Shown here: piece by piece, positions 33,740 through 42,787 of the stretch
How the letters are laid out: the number at the start of each line of letters is the position of its first letter
Position numbering within the stretch: position 1 is the first letter of the stretch
From: Alistipes sp.
GTDB taxonomy: Bacteria > Bacteroidota > Bacteroidia > Bacteroidales > Rikenellaceae
DNA length: 59,836 nt
Assembly (NCBI GenBank): GCA_017623115.1
Contig: JAGAPT010000041.1
Span: 1 to 59,836, forward strand
Direction of reading: 5' to 3'
Notes under the pieces: model-generated
Databases searched by the model: none
The model's input: only the letters and a program-made list of their open reading frames with translations
Told to the model about the DNA's origin: nothing
Position numbers and translations under genes: made by a program

Positions 33740-34485
33740 TTCACGCCGTACACATCTCGAAACAGTTCGACGGGCGCACCGTGCTCGATGATATTTCGGT
33801 GGAGTTTCAGACCGGCTCGACCAATCTGATTATTGGTCGCAGCGGTTCAGGTAAGACCGTACTGCTAAAGACGTTGGTGGGGCTGCACGAACCCGACGAG
33901 GGGTCGGTATGGTACGACGACCGCAACTTCACGGCCCTCGGCTTCCATGAGCGCAAGGCCATCCGCAAGGATATCGGCATGATTTTCCAGGGTGGAGCCC
34001 TGCTCGACTCCTCGACCGTCGAGGAGAATGTCAAACTGCCGTTGGACCTCTTCACCGCGCAAAGCGAGGCCGAAAAGTTGGAACGGGTCAACTTCTGCCT
34101 GCAACGTGTGCGGTTGGAAAACGCCAACCACCTCTATCCTGCCGAACTTTCGGGCGGTATGATTAAGCGTGTGGCCATCGCCCGTGCTATCGTACTCAAC
34201 CCCCGCTACCTTTTCTGCGACGAACCCAACTCGGGTCTTGACCCGCAAACCTCGATTGTCATCGACAACCTGATTCACGAAATCACGAAGGAGTACAACA
34301 TCACCACCATCATCAACACCCACGACATGAACTCGGTGATGGAGATTGGTGAGAAGATTGTCTACATCCACGAGGGTCGCAAATGGTGGGAGGGCACCAA
34401 GGAGGAGATTCTGCAGGCCGACAACCGCGAACTCAACGACTTCGTCTTCGCCTCGGCCATGGCCAAGCGAGCAAAGGGGCGGTAA
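33736..34485 (+). CDS. mlaF: MlaF family ABC transporter ATP-binding protein
   Basis: This 249-aa ATPase has Walker A GRSGSGKTVLLK, Q-loop IGMIFQGGALLDS, signature LSGGMIKRVAIARAI, Walker B YLFCDEPNSGLDP and H-loop INTHDMNSV. GALLDS and LSGGM are typical of the Mla group. It energises the MlaE permease. It starts within the mlaE stop codon, showing translational coupling. No terminator is obvious before the convergent gene at 34562. Confidence 0.93.
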   Translation: MIHAVHISKQFDGRTVLDDISVEFQTGSTNLIIGRSGSGKTVLLKTLVGLHEPDEGSVWYDDRNFTALGFHERKAIRKDIGMIFQGGALLDSSTVEENVKLPLDLFTAQSEAEKLERVNFCLQRVRLENANHLYPAELSGGMIKRVAIARAIVLNPRYLFCDEPNSGLDPQTSIVIDNLIHEITKEYNITTIINTHDMNSVMEIGEKIVYIHEGRKWWEGTKEEILQADNRELNDFVFASAMAKRAKGR

Positions 34486-34561
34486 CAGACACCTGCGCAC
34501 TCCCAACACGTACACCGGCCCATCACGCACCCCTGCTATTTTCTAACTCATCCGTAAGAGA

Positions 34562-35278
34562 TTACAGGTAGCCTGCTGCTACCCGACATATCGTGTCGGC
34601 AATGAGCCGATGTCCCCGTGCATTGGGGTGAATACCATCCTGGCAGATAAACTCCCGATAGTTGCGCTCGAAGAGGAATGGGGAGGTAATGTCGATAATT
34701 GGCACACCAAGGTCGGAGGCCAATTTGAAGAGTTTCAAGTTGTAGAGCTCGTGCCAACGGGTAATGTTCTCGATACACCCACCCAACCAATCGAGTACGT
34801 TGCGACGCTGCGTCTGATTCATTGTCGAGGAGAAGGCCTCGAAATAGCGGTCGGAGATAATCGGGGGCATCGACAACAACACAGGCGAAGAGCCCAGCGA
34901 GCGAATGCCGGCAATCAATTGCACATACTGCTGCTCGAAGAGTTCGAGCGAAGCGATGGGGTGATGTTCGCCTTCGGGGTTATCGGCTATCTCACGCCAA
35001 TGGTGGTCGCAATCGTTGCCACCGAACTCCATCACCACAAAATCCGAGGCGGCAATCTGCTCCCCACGACGCTCCAGTTCACGCAATCCGTGTCTGGTCG
35101 TATTTCCAAAGCGGCCATGATTGGCGATTTGGACACCAAGTTGTTCACCACAACGTGCCGAGAAATTCTCGTCCAGTAGCGCATAGCGCGGAGTTGCCGT
35201 ATTGATCGCTCCATCGAGCACCACGCCCCGCATAATCGAGTCGCCAAAAGCAGTTATCTGTTTCATCGTTTTCATCAT
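34562..35278 (-). CDS. SGNH/GDSL-type hydrolase (esterase/lipase-like)
   Basis: The likely start is 35278 (MMKTMKQITAFGDSIMRG), giving 238 aa; 35266 is also possible, and an upstream TTG frame adds residues unlike the family. Block I is ITAFGDSIMRG (catalytic Ser), block II Gly is in NHGRFGNTTRHG, block III is VMEFGGNDCDHHW (Asn) and block V is CQDGIHPNARGH (Asp-x-x-His). No signal peptide is seen, so it is probably cytosolic. Substrate unknown. It stands alone between convergent mlaF and a divergent regulator. Confidence 0.88.
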   Translation of the reverse strand: MMKTMKQITAFGDSIMRGVVLDGAINTATPRYALLDENFSARCGEQLGVQIANHGRFGNTTRHGLRELERRGEQIAASDFVVMEFGGNDCDHHWREIADNPEGEHHPIASLELFEQQYVQLIAGIRSLGSSPVLLSMPPIISDRYFEAFSSTMNQTQRRNVLDWLGGCIENITRWHELYNLKLFKLASDLGVPIIDITSPFLFERNYREFICQDGIHPNARGHRLIADTICRVAAGYL

Positions 35279-35409
35279 CAAAAGTGTGTTTCCATGCTGC
35301 AAATCTAACGCCGAAAACGAGGCTCCCGAAAAGAGCGTGACCACAACCTCCATTTTGTGATAAAATGACATTTTTCGGGACAAAAGCGCACTATTTGGGT
35401 CGAAAATCG

Positions 35410-35417
35410 TATATTTG
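35410..35417 (+). promoter_or_regulatory. -7 promoter box of the LytTR regulator gene
   Basis: TATATTTG matches the Bacteroidetes -7 consensus; no good -33 element is seen at the expected distance. Its position supports the ATG at 35452 over the GTG at 35440. Confidence 0.5.
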
Positions 35418-35451
35418 CATATTCGTCACACCCTAAATTGTGATTAACAAG

Positions 35452-36252
35452 ATGCTCGAGTTACCCGCTATTTTCCGTAAATTCACCTCGCAGGCCATCC
35501 ACATTGTGGCCATCCCTTGTTCCCTGATGGCCTTCATGCTCATCTACCGCCCGTTTCGTATCGACGAGCAGTTGCACCTCGGAGGGCTGTCGTTCGGCGT
35601 CAACCTGACACTCATTGCCTGCATCGTACTCGGCTCGACGCTCCTCATGCGAGGGCTCTTCTTCCTCGTGCGCCGACGCATCGATCGGCTCACCTACTAC
35701 TTCTGGTGCCTGCTCGAAATCACCGTCGCAGCCCTCTTTGTCGGGCTCTACATCTGGCTCATGGAGCGCACCGCCACCCCCTATTTCATGGTCGTGGCAC
35801 GGGTCTACGGATGGCTCTTTCCGGTACTGATATTCCCCTATGTGATTGTCTCTCTCGCGCTCTTCCTCACGGCTCAATATCGCGCAGTGGCCGAGACTCC
35901 CGAGCCGAGCCGCATCCGTTTCTATGACGAGCGCAAGAACCTGAAGCTGACCGTCGCAGCCGATGCCGTGCTCTATATTGCAGCCGAAGAGAACTATGTA
36001 CACATCCACTACCTCGACGGCGGAGAGGTGCGCAAGAGCATCCTTCGCGCCTCGATGCGGTCGCTCGAAACACTCTGCACGAGCCATGGTCTGGTGCGTT
36101 GCCACCGCTCCTACTACCTCAACCCGAACCATGTGCAGGCCCTGCGCAAAGGGGGAGAGGGAACTATTTGGGCCGACCTGCAACATACCCCCACGCCCTG
36201 CTCGCTGCCCGTCAGCAAACGTTACTACGAGGCGGTTTCAGCAAAACTATAA
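35452..36252 (+). CDS. LytTR-type DNA-binding regulator with N-terminal membrane domain
   Basis: With the ATG at 35452 (MLELPAIFRKFTSQAIHIV) the product is 266 aa. Four hydrophobic segments fill residues ~12-150. The C-terminal ~100 residues are a LytTR domain: LKLTVAADAVLYIAAEENYV, RASMRSLETLC, LVRCHRSYYLNPNHV and LPVSKRYYEAV. There is no receiver domain, so this is a membrane-anchored one-component regulator, a form common in Bacteroidetes. Target genes are unknown; the secreted protein downstream at 36364 is one candidate. The stimulus may be a membrane or envelope signal (inference). Confidence 0.88.
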   Translation: MLELPAIFRKFTSQAIHIVAIPCSLMAFMLIYRPFRIDEQLHLGGLSFGVNLTLIACIVLGSTLLMRGLFFLVRRRIDRLTYYFWCLLEITVAALFVGLYIWLMERTATPYFMVVARVYGWLFPVLIFPYVIVSLALFLTAQYRAVAETPEPSRIRFYDERKNLKLTVAADAVLYIAAEENYVHIHYLDGGEVRKSILRASMRSLETLCTSHGLVRCHRSYYLNPNHVQALRKGGEGTIWADLQHTPTPCSLPVSKRYYEAVSAKL

Positions 36253-36363
36253 TCGAGTAACGCTCCAATTATGCAGCAATAACCACTCAACTATTCATTA
36301 TTTCTGTTTATTATCCTATCTTTGTCCTAAACTTATCATTATTTAACCAAAGCAAACTTAAGT

Positions 36364-36903
36364 ATGAAGCGATTGATTTTCATTGCATCGGCCTTGTTGC
36401 TATCGATGAGCACGGTAGATGCCTCGGCACAGAGTTTCTTGAAAAAAATCGGGGAGGCAGCCGAGAGAGGCGTAACCAAGGGGATTGAGCGTCAAGCCTC
36501 AAAGACCGCAGAAAAGACCATCAACAACCTCACCTCTTCGCAACCCAAGAGCACACCGAAGGCCAAGCCTCAACAGGCACAGCCTGCTCAGCAGCAAGTT
36601 GCCCAGCCACAGGCTCAACCGAGCCACACAGCCCCGGCTGTTCAGTCAAATGGCGAGAAGCGATATGTCAAGAACATTGACCTCTATTATAAAATAGGTG
36701 ATGTCCGAGGCAACTACAAGTTATATTACGACGGAAGCAGCTATTATATTGAGATCGAAGCGAACAAACTCACGAAGCTCACCCCTTGCGATGGCGAGTT
36801 TTTACGGGTTAAATACTACTTCTTCTGCGTCTATCGTGATATTGAATTTTATATCAAGGAGCAGTTGCCGGGTGCCGTTGGAAAGCCTGTCGTGAAACGA
36901 TAA
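36364..36903 (+). CDS. Secreted protein of unknown function
   Basis: This 179-aa protein has a signal peptide (MKRLIFIASALLLSMSTVDA, cut near ASAQ). An amphipathic helix region (KKIGEAAERGVTKGIERQ) is followed by a Pro/Gln/Ala-rich linker at ~60-95 (QQAQPAQQQVAQPQAQP), then a ~80-residue C-terminal region rich in Tyr and beta-strands (YYKIGDVRGNYKLYYDG, YYFFCVYRDIEFY). No family recognised. A -7 box TATCTTTG is at 36317-36324. It follows the LytTR regulator gene but appears to have its own promoter. Confidence 0.75.
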   Translation: MKRLIFIASALLLSMSTVDASAQSFLKKIGEAAERGVTKGIERQASKTAEKTINNLTSSQPKSTPKAKPQQAQPAQQQVAQPQAQPSHTAPAVQSNGEKRYVKNIDLYYKIGDVRGNYKLYYDGSSYYIEIEANKLTKLTPCDGEFLRVKYYFFCVYRDIEFYIKEQLPGAVGKPVVKR

Positions 36904-36941
36904 CCCAACCGCCTGCCTCCGGCAACATCGGTCCTTGCACC

Positions 36942-36989
36942 AAAAACAAGCAATGGGGTGTTCAACGTATGGTTGAACACCCCATTGCT
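36942..36989. terminator. Long hairpin terminator between convergent genes
   Basis: A perfect 18-bp stem (36949-36966 with 36972-36989, AGCAATGGGGTGTTCAAC) has a 5-nt loop. On the minus strand it is followed by GTTTTTGG, so it mainly serves the peptidase operon; T-tract on the plus side is absent. Confidence 0.8.
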
Positions 36990-37007
36990 ATCTGGCAGTC
37001 GCGAGGA

Positions 37008-39125
37008 TTATTTCCCCAGCTGCATCTTATCGATAAGCGCCTGCGTTGCGGGCTTGTGGCCACGGAAGGCCTCGTAGAGTTTCATCGGATGCTCCGTACC
37101 ACCCTTCGAGAGGATGTGCTCACGGAATTTCGATGCCACCTCACGGTTGAAGATACCCTGTTCCTTGAACATCGAGAAGGCGTCGGCCTCCAACACCTCG
37201 GCCCACTTATAACCATAGTATCCGGCCGCATAACCACCCGAGAAGATGTGTGTAAAGGCCGTAGCCATCGCCGTACCCTCCACCACAGGCGTTACCTGCG
37301 TAGGCTCCATCGAAGCCTGCTCGAAAGCGACCACATCCCCCTCGAAAGGCTCGGTGAGCGTATGCCAAGCCATATCGGTCATACCGAACGAAAGCTGGCG
37401 CACGTTTGCGTAGGCGGCCAGGTAGTTCTGGGCAGCCACGATGCGGTCGATAATCTCGGCCGGCATCTTCTCGCCCGTCTCATAGTGCTCGGCCCATAGG
37501 TCGAGGAACTCCTTCTCGGTAGCCCAGTTCTCCATGATTTGCGACGGCAGCTCGACAAAGTCGCGATAGACCGACGTACCGGTCTGCGAGCCGAACTCGC
37601 CCTCGCCCAACATACCATGCAGGCCGTGGCCAAACTCGTGGAGGAAGGTCTCCACCTCATCGAAGGTGAGCAGGGCAGGTTTCGTCTCGGTCGGCTTCGA
37701 GAAGTTCATCACGAGCGATACCAGCGGACGCGTCTCCACACCATCGACAATCTTCGAGCCACGGAACTCGGTCATCCAGGCACCGGCACGCTTCGTGGCA
37801 CGCGGGTGGAAATCGAGGTAGAGGATAGCCATGTGGCGACCCGTCTCGTCAGTTACCTCGTAGACCGTCGTCTCGGGATGGTAGCCCTCGATATCCTTAC
37901 GCTCGGTGAAGGTCAGACCATAGAGTTTACCGGCCAGCATGAAGACCGCCTGCTTTACCTTCTCCAACTGGAAGTAGGGCTTCACCAACTCATCCGAGAG
38001 GGCATATTTCTCGTTCTTATACTTCTCGTTGTAGTAGGCCCAGTCCCACGGCATGAGTGTACCCTCGAAGCCGAGCGATGCAGCATACTCGCTGATGGTG
38101 CGGTAGTCGGCATCGGCATACTCCTTCGTGGCGGTCAGCAACTCATCGAGGAAATTCTCGACCGTTTCGGTCGTTTCGGCCATGCGCTGCTCCAATACAT
38201 AGTCGGCATAGGTCTCATAACCCAACAGGTTGGCAATCTTGAGGCGCAGGTTGACAATCTGCTTGATGACCTCCGTGTTGTCGAACTCGCCACCCAGCGC
38301 ACGCGAGTTGTAGGCACGATAGAGTTGCTCTTTCAGCGTGCGATTCGACGAGTAGGTCATGAAGGGGATGTAACTCGGAGCCTGCAGCGTTACCGTCCAG
38401 CCCTTTTGGCCACGGGCTTTGGCATCGGCAGCCATCGCCTCCTTCACGAAGTCGGGCAGCTCGGCCACCTGCTTCGGATTGGTGATGTTCAGCGCAAAGG
38501 CATTGGTCGCCTTCAAGGCATTCTGTCCGAAGAGCAGGGTCTGTGCACCCAACTCCTTCGAGTAGTCGCGATAGAGTGCCTTATCCTCCTCCGAAAGGGC
38601 TGCACCACTACGGGCAAACCCCTGGTAGGTATCCTCCAGGAGTTTCTTCTCGACATCCGACAGGCACCATCCGGGCTGCTCATAGACCGCCTGCACACGT
38701 GCAAAAAGTTCGGGGTTGAGCGAGATGTCGTTCGAGAGTTCGGAGAGTTTCGGCTGGTTGCGCTGGGCAATGGCCTGCAACTCGGGCGTCGATTCGGTAC
38801 CCATCAGGTTGTAGAAGACACCCGTTACGCGGTCGAGCAGCGCACCGCTACGCTCCAGGGCCAGAATCGTATTGCCAAAGGTCGGTTTTGCGGGATTGTT
38901 TACAATAGCCTCAATCTCGGCACGCGAGCAGGCGATAGCCGCATCGACGGCCGGCTCGAAATGCTCGGGTTTGATTTGCGAGAAGGGAGGGGTCTGGTAG
39001 GGCGTATCCCACTCAGCCAGGAGCGGATTGGTCAAATCCAACTCGGGATACTGCGCCTGCGGAATCGACTGGTCGCCACAAGCAGCAGCAAATGCAGCAA
39101 ATGCCATAATCAAAACTTTTTTCAT
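37008..39125 (-). CDS. M3 family metallopeptidase (Dcp/oligopeptidase A type), lipoprotein
   Basis: This 705-aa protein has a lipoprotein signal (MKKVLIMAFAAFAAAC). The M3 zinc site is LHEFGHGLHGML with the third ligand in the following ~30 residues (FVELPSQIMENWA). The C-terminal SGGYAAGYYGYKWAEVLEADAF belongs to the substrate-binding lid. Dcp-type enzymes release dipeptides from peptide C-termini; here the enzyme would work on the periplasmic side. It is paralogous to the upstream gene, sharing the DTPYQTPPF/DTPYGVPPF start, and follows it by 28 bp. Length fits the family (~680-710). Confidence 0.93.
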   Translation of the reverse strand: MKKVLIMAFAAFAAACGDQSIPQAQYPELDLTNPLLAEWDTPYQTPPFSQIKPEHFEPAVDAAIACSRAEIEAIVNNPAKPTFGNTILALERSGALLDRVTGVFYNLMGTESTPELQAIAQRNQPKLSELSNDISLNPELFARVQAVYEQPGWCLSDVEKKLLEDTYQGFARSGAALSEEDKALYRDYSKELGAQTLLFGQNALKATNAFALNITNPKQVAELPDFVKEAMAADAKARGQKGWTVTLQAPSYIPFMTYSSNRTLKEQLYRAYNSRALGGEFDNTEVIKQIVNLRLKIANLLGYETYADYVLEQRMAETTETVENFLDELLTATKEYADADYRTISEYAASLGFEGTLMPWDWAYYNEKYKNEKYALSDELVKPYFQLEKVKQAVFMLAGKLYGLTFTERKDIEGYHPETTVYEVTDETGRHMAILYLDFHPRATKRAGAWMTEFRGSKIVDGVETRPLVSLVMNFSKPTETKPALLTFDEVETFLHEFGHGLHGMLGEGEFGSQTGTSVYRDFVELPSQIMENWATEKEFLDLWAEHYETGEKMPAEIIDRIVAAQNYLAAYANVRQLSFGMTDMAWHTLTEPFEGDVVAFEQASMEPTQVTPVVEGTAMATAFTHIFSGGYAAGYYGYKWAEVLEADAFSMFKEQGIFNREVASKFREHILSKGGTEHPMKLYEAFRGHKPATQALIDKMQLGK

Positions 39126-39153
39126 GTGCTATACGTATTTTGGTTTCTTCTTA

Positions 39154-41439
39154 TTATTTCACCACCAGCTGTTCGGGCTCCACGGGAGCTAACTTTTTCT
39201 GACCGGCCTTATCCTTCTGCAGTTTTACATTCGGGGCAAGACGTTTCGCATCGGGCGCAAGCGGTTTAGCCTCCATCTCAAGGGTCAGGCTATCCGCCGG
39301 CACGGTCGATTGAGATTTCTCCTCCTCCACCTTGGGAGGCTCCATCAGGCCACGACCTACAAGCATCGCCGTCTTATCGGGGTCTGCGCCACGGAAGGCA
39401 CGATAGAGGGTCATGCCATCCTTCATACCGCCACTCTCGAGCAGGCGACGCAGGCGTGCTGCAATCTGTCGATTGAAGAGGTCGCCACTCTCACGGAAGG
39501 CCTCAAAGGCATCCTTATCGAGCACCTCGGCCCACGTATAGAAGTAGTACCCGGCCGAATAACCCCCATCAAAGATGTGGCTGAAGTAGGGATAACGGTA
39601 GCGAGGCTCGATTTGCGGAATCAACCCACGACGTTCATTCAGTGCATTGCGCTCAAAGGCATTCACATCGAAGGGCTCGTAAGTCGTTATCGAGTGAATA
39701 TCCATATCGGAGAGCGAGGCAGCAATCAACTCGGTAGTCATGAAGCCTTGGTTGAAGCGTTCTGCACGACGCATCTTCTCGATCAGGTAGTCGGGAATCA
39801 CATCCCCCGTACGATAGTGTACCGCATAGTGCTTGAGCACCTCGGGCTGGAAGGCCCAGTTCTCCATGATTTGCGACGGCAGTTCGACAAAGTCGCCCTC
39901 GACCTCCTGCAAACCTCGATACTTCACGTCGTGGAAGAGGAAGTGCAACGCATGGCCAAACTCATGGAAGAGGGTCTCGGTCTCATCGAGGGTCAGCAGG
40001 GCAGGGCTCGACGAGGTGGGACGCGTAAAGTTGCAGACGATGGCCACGACGGGTGCCACACGCTCACCATCGAGGTAGCTCTGCTCAACATAGTTGCCAC
40101 ACCAAGCACCCTGTCCCTTGCCATCACGCGGATGGAAATCGAAATAGAGGACTCCGAGGTGGCTCTCGTCGCTATCGAGCACCTCATAGGCCGACACCTC
40201 GGCATGATACACCGGCACAGAAATCGGTCGGAAGGTGATACCATAGAGGCGATTGGCGAGGAAGAAGATGCCGCCACGCACATTTTCGAGCGAGAAATAG
40301 GGTCGCAAGGTCTCCTCGTCGATGGCATAATCGCGTTTGCGCACCTTCTCGGCATAGTACCACCAATCCCACGAGGCAAACTCCTCGTTCGGATGGTCAC
40401 CACGGAAGAGCGACTGCATCGCCTCCAGCTCCTTCGAAGCCTGCTCGAGGGCCGGTGTCCAAATCTCCTCCAGCAGGCTGTAGACCGCCTTCGTCGTACC
40501 GGCCATCTCGTTGGCCGTCACATAGGCTGCATAGGAGTCATATCCAAGCAGGTGAGCCTTCTCCGTGCGCAGGCGGATAAAGTCGTTGATCAGTTGCTTG
40601 TTATCGTGCTCATCGCCATGGTTACCACGCTCTAAATAGGCCTTGTAGAGTTGTTCACGCAGGTCCCGACGCGACGAATAGGTCAGGAAGGGAATCCAGC
40701 TCGGCTTGTGCAGCGTAAAGATGTAACTCCCCTTCTTGCCCATTGCCTCGCCCTTCTCGCGCGCTTGATCACGCACGCTCGAGGGGAGTCCGTCGAGCTC
40801 CTTCGAGGTCAACTCCAGCATAAAACCATTGTTCTCGGCCAACAGATTCTGCCCATAGCGCACCGAGGTGTTCGACAACTCCTCGTTGATGGCACGCAAC
40901 CGCTCCTTCTTCTCCGCATCGAGCAACGCACCCGAGCGCACAAAGCCGTCGTAACACTTTTTCAGCAGGCGCAGTTGCGTAGCATCAAGCCCCAGCTGTG
41001 CCCGTTTCTCGTAGAGGGTACGAATCCGCTCGAAGAGCTGCTCGTCGAGCATGATGCGGTCGTCATGCGCTGCCAGCAGCGGCATCACCTCTGCCTCCAC
41101 AGCCTGCAGCTCGGTGTTCGTCTCGGCGGCAGCCAGCATGCCAAAGACCAATGCCACCTGCTCCAGTTTCCGGCCACTGTTGTCGAAGGCGAGCATCGTG
41201 TTTTCAAAGGTCGGCTCCTCGGTCGAGGAGGTGATGGCCTCGATTTCGGCCACATGTTCGGCCATAGCGGCCTCCAATGCCGGGGCAAAATGGTGCGGTT
41301 GAATCGCTTGGAAGGGGGGCACCCCATATGGGGTATCCCACTCGGTCAAGAGCGGATTCGCCTCACGCGCCTGCTCTTGATTACAGGAGGGAGTCATCAT
41401 AGCGAGCATCAGGGTAAAAAGAAGCACAAAGCGTCTCAT
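39154..41439 (-). CDS. M3 family metallopeptidase paralogue with C-terminal extension, lipoprotein
   Basis: The start at 41439 (MRRFVLLFTLMLAMMTPSC) gives 761 aa with a lipoprotein-type signal; a longer frame would overlap the rsmE start and the promoter region. The zinc site is LFHEFGHALHFLF, then FVELPSQIMENWA, with the M3 lid FDGGYSAGYYFYTWAEVLDKDAF. After the catalytic domain there are about 65 extra residues, rich in Lys, Pro and Glu (PPKVEEEKSQSTVPADS, EAKPLAPDAKRLAPN), absent in the neighbour. This and the gene at 37008 are a tandem duplication and probably one operon. A -7 box (TATCTTTG on the minus strand, 41499-41506) lies upstream. Confidence 0.9.
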   Translation of the reverse strand: MRRFVLLFTLMLAMMTPSCNQEQAREANPLLTEWDTPYGVPPFQAIQPHHFAPALEAAMAEHVAEIEAITSSTEEPTFENTMLAFDNSGRKLEQVALVFGMLAAAETNTELQAVEAEVMPLLAAHDDRIMLDEQLFERIRTLYEKRAQLGLDATQLRLLKKCYDGFVRSGALLDAEKKERLRAINEELSNTSVRYGQNLLAENNGFMLELTSKELDGLPSSVRDQAREKGEAMGKKGSYIFTLHKPSWIPFLTYSSRRDLREQLYKAYLERGNHGDEHDNKQLINDFIRLRTEKAHLLGYDSYAAYVTANEMAGTTKAVYSLLEEIWTPALEQASKELEAMQSLFRGDHPNEEFASWDWWYYAEKVRKRDYAIDEETLRPYFSLENVRGGIFFLANRLYGITFRPISVPVYHAEVSAYEVLDSDESHLGVLYFDFHPRDGKGQGAWCGNYVEQSYLDGERVAPVVAIVCNFTRPTSSSPALLTLDETETLFHEFGHALHFLFHDVKYRGLQEVEGDFVELPSQIMENWAFQPEVLKHYAVHYRTGDVIPDYLIEKMRRAERFNQGFMTTELIAASLSDMDIHSITTYEPFDVNAFERNALNERRGLIPQIEPRYRYPYFSHIFDGGYSAGYYFYTWAEVLDKDAFEAFRESGDLFNRQIAARLRRLLESGGMKDGMTLYRAFRGADPDKTAMLVGRGLMEPPKVEEEKSQSTVPADSLTLEMEAKPLAPDAKRLAPNVKLQKDKAGQKKLAPVEPEQLVVK

Positions 41440-41520
41440 GATATACATATTTCCTATTTTTTTAACTACCTTTGTTGCATACAATGCGGAGTTAGCCGCA
41501 AAGATAACGATTTTTTTGGT

Positions 41521-42237
41521 ATGCAACTCTTCTATGCCCCCGAAATTACACTACCGCTCCACACCCTCACCGAGGAGGAGTCGAAACACTGCGTGCGCGT
41601 GCTGCGCCTCGGCGTGGGCGATGCGCTCCATCTGACCGACGGACAGGGCTCACTCTACCACGGTCGCATCGCCGATGATCACCCGAAGCGTTGCGTGGTG
41701 GAGATTACCCGGGTCGAGGAGCAGTTCGAGCCACTACCCTATCGCTTGGTGATGGCCGTAGCCCCCACGAAGAACAACGACCGCTACGAGTGGTTTCTGG
41801 AGAAGGCTACCGAGATAGGTGTTACGACCTTCATCCCGCTCGAAAGCGACCACAGCGAACGGCGTATCTTCAAAGCCGAGCGCAGCGAGAAGGTCATCAC
41901 GGCCGCCATGAAGCAGTCGCTGAAGGCCTACCGCCCACAACTCCGGCCACTCACCCCCTTCCACACCTTGATGCAACAACCCTTCGACGGGCGCAAATTC
42001 ATCGCGCACTGCGACGAAGCCCTTTCACCCCACGGCAAAACCTATTTGGCATCGACCTTGCAACGAGGTGAGGCGGCATTGATACTGATTGGTCCCGAGG
42101 GAGACTTCTCGAAGGAGGAGGTTGCGGAGGCTGTCAAGGCTGGGTTTGAGGAGATTACGCTCGGCACCCAACGCCTGCGCACCGAAACAGCCGCTGTCGT
42201 GGCCGTCACGATGGTTGCAGTGGTCAATAACCAATAA
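41521..42237 (+). CDS. rsmE: 16S rRNA (uracil-1498-N3)-methyltransferase
   Basis: The ATG at 41521 (MQLFYAPEITLPLHTLTEEE) gives 238 aa, the family size. It shows the N-terminal PUA-like part (HCVRVLRLGVGDALHLTDG) and the SPOUT knot motifs: KNNDRYEWFLEKATEIGV, LIGPEGDFSKEEV and ITLGTQRLRTETAAV. It methylates U1498 of 16S rRNA using SAM. A TACCTTTG -7 box at 41467-41474 lies upstream. Two chromate-transporter genes follow with a 13-bp gap, so all three are probably co-transcribed. Confidence 0.95.
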   Translation: MQLFYAPEITLPLHTLTEEESKHCVRVLRLGVGDALHLTDGQGSLYHGRIADDHPKRCVVEITRVEEQFEPLPYRLVMAVAPTKNNDRYEWFLEKATEIGVTTFIPLESDHSERRIFKAERSEKVITAAMKQSLKAYRPQLRPLTPFHTLMQQPFDGRKFIAHCDEALSPHGKTYLASTLQRGEAALILIGPEGDFSKEEVAEAVKAGFEEITLGTQRLRTETAAVVAVTMVAVVNNQ

Positions 42238-42250
42238 ACGAACGAGCAAC

Positions 42251-42787
42251 ATGGGGATGCAGCTCTTCCTGACCTTCCTGAAAATCGGAGCATTCACCTT
42301 CGGTGGCGGCTATGCGATGATTCCGCTCATCGAGCGGGAGGTCATCGACCACCGAAAATGGGTCGAGCGCACCGACTTTCTGGATTTGCTGACCCTCGCC
42401 CAATCGGCTCCGGGGCCCATTGCCCTCAACACAGCCGTCTTTGTCGGCTATCGTGTCCGAGGGCTGCGTGGAGCTCTTGCCGCCATTTTGGGCATCATCC
42501 TTCCCTCGTTCTGCGCCATCCTCGCCATCGCCATCCTCTTCTCGGACATCCGCCACAATGCATGGGTCGATGCCGCCTTTCGGGGCATGCGACCGGCGGT
42601 AGTAGCCCTGATTGTCGCCCCCGTGCTCTCGCTTGCCCGCACGCTGCACCAAGTGCTCTATCTCGTGGTCGTAGCCACGGCTGTAGCTATCTGGTGGCTC
42701 GGATGGTCGCCCATCTACATCCTGATAGTCGCCGCCCTGCTCGGCATCGCATGGGAGGTCTACCTGCTCAAAACCCGTAAACCATGA
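42251..42787 (+). CDS. Chromate transporter (CHR family), first half
   Basis: This 178-aa inner-membrane protein is a short CHR protein. It begins FLKIGAFTFGGGYAMIPLIE and has the LAQSAPGPIALNTAVFVGYR loop, then about four more hydrophobic segments. Short CHR proteins work as pairs of ~180-190 aa that together match the single long ChrA. The second half follows directly, with overlapping stop and start codons. Family members export chromate or sulfate-like anions; the natural substrate here is uncertain. Confidence 0.9.
   Translation: MGMQLFLTFLKIGAFTFGGGYAMIPLIEREVIDHRKWVERTDFLDLLTLAQSAPGPIALNTAVFVGYRVRGLRGALAAILGIILPSFCAILAIAILFSDIRHNAWVDAAFRGMRPAVVALIVAPVLSLARTLHQVLYLVVVATAVAIWWLGWSPIYILIVAALLGIAWEVYLLKTRKP

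Noticed and set aside
36949-36989. Palindrome as transposon end or attachment site
   Set aside because: It sits between convergent genes, has an 18-bp stem and a T-tract on the minus strand, which fits a terminator.
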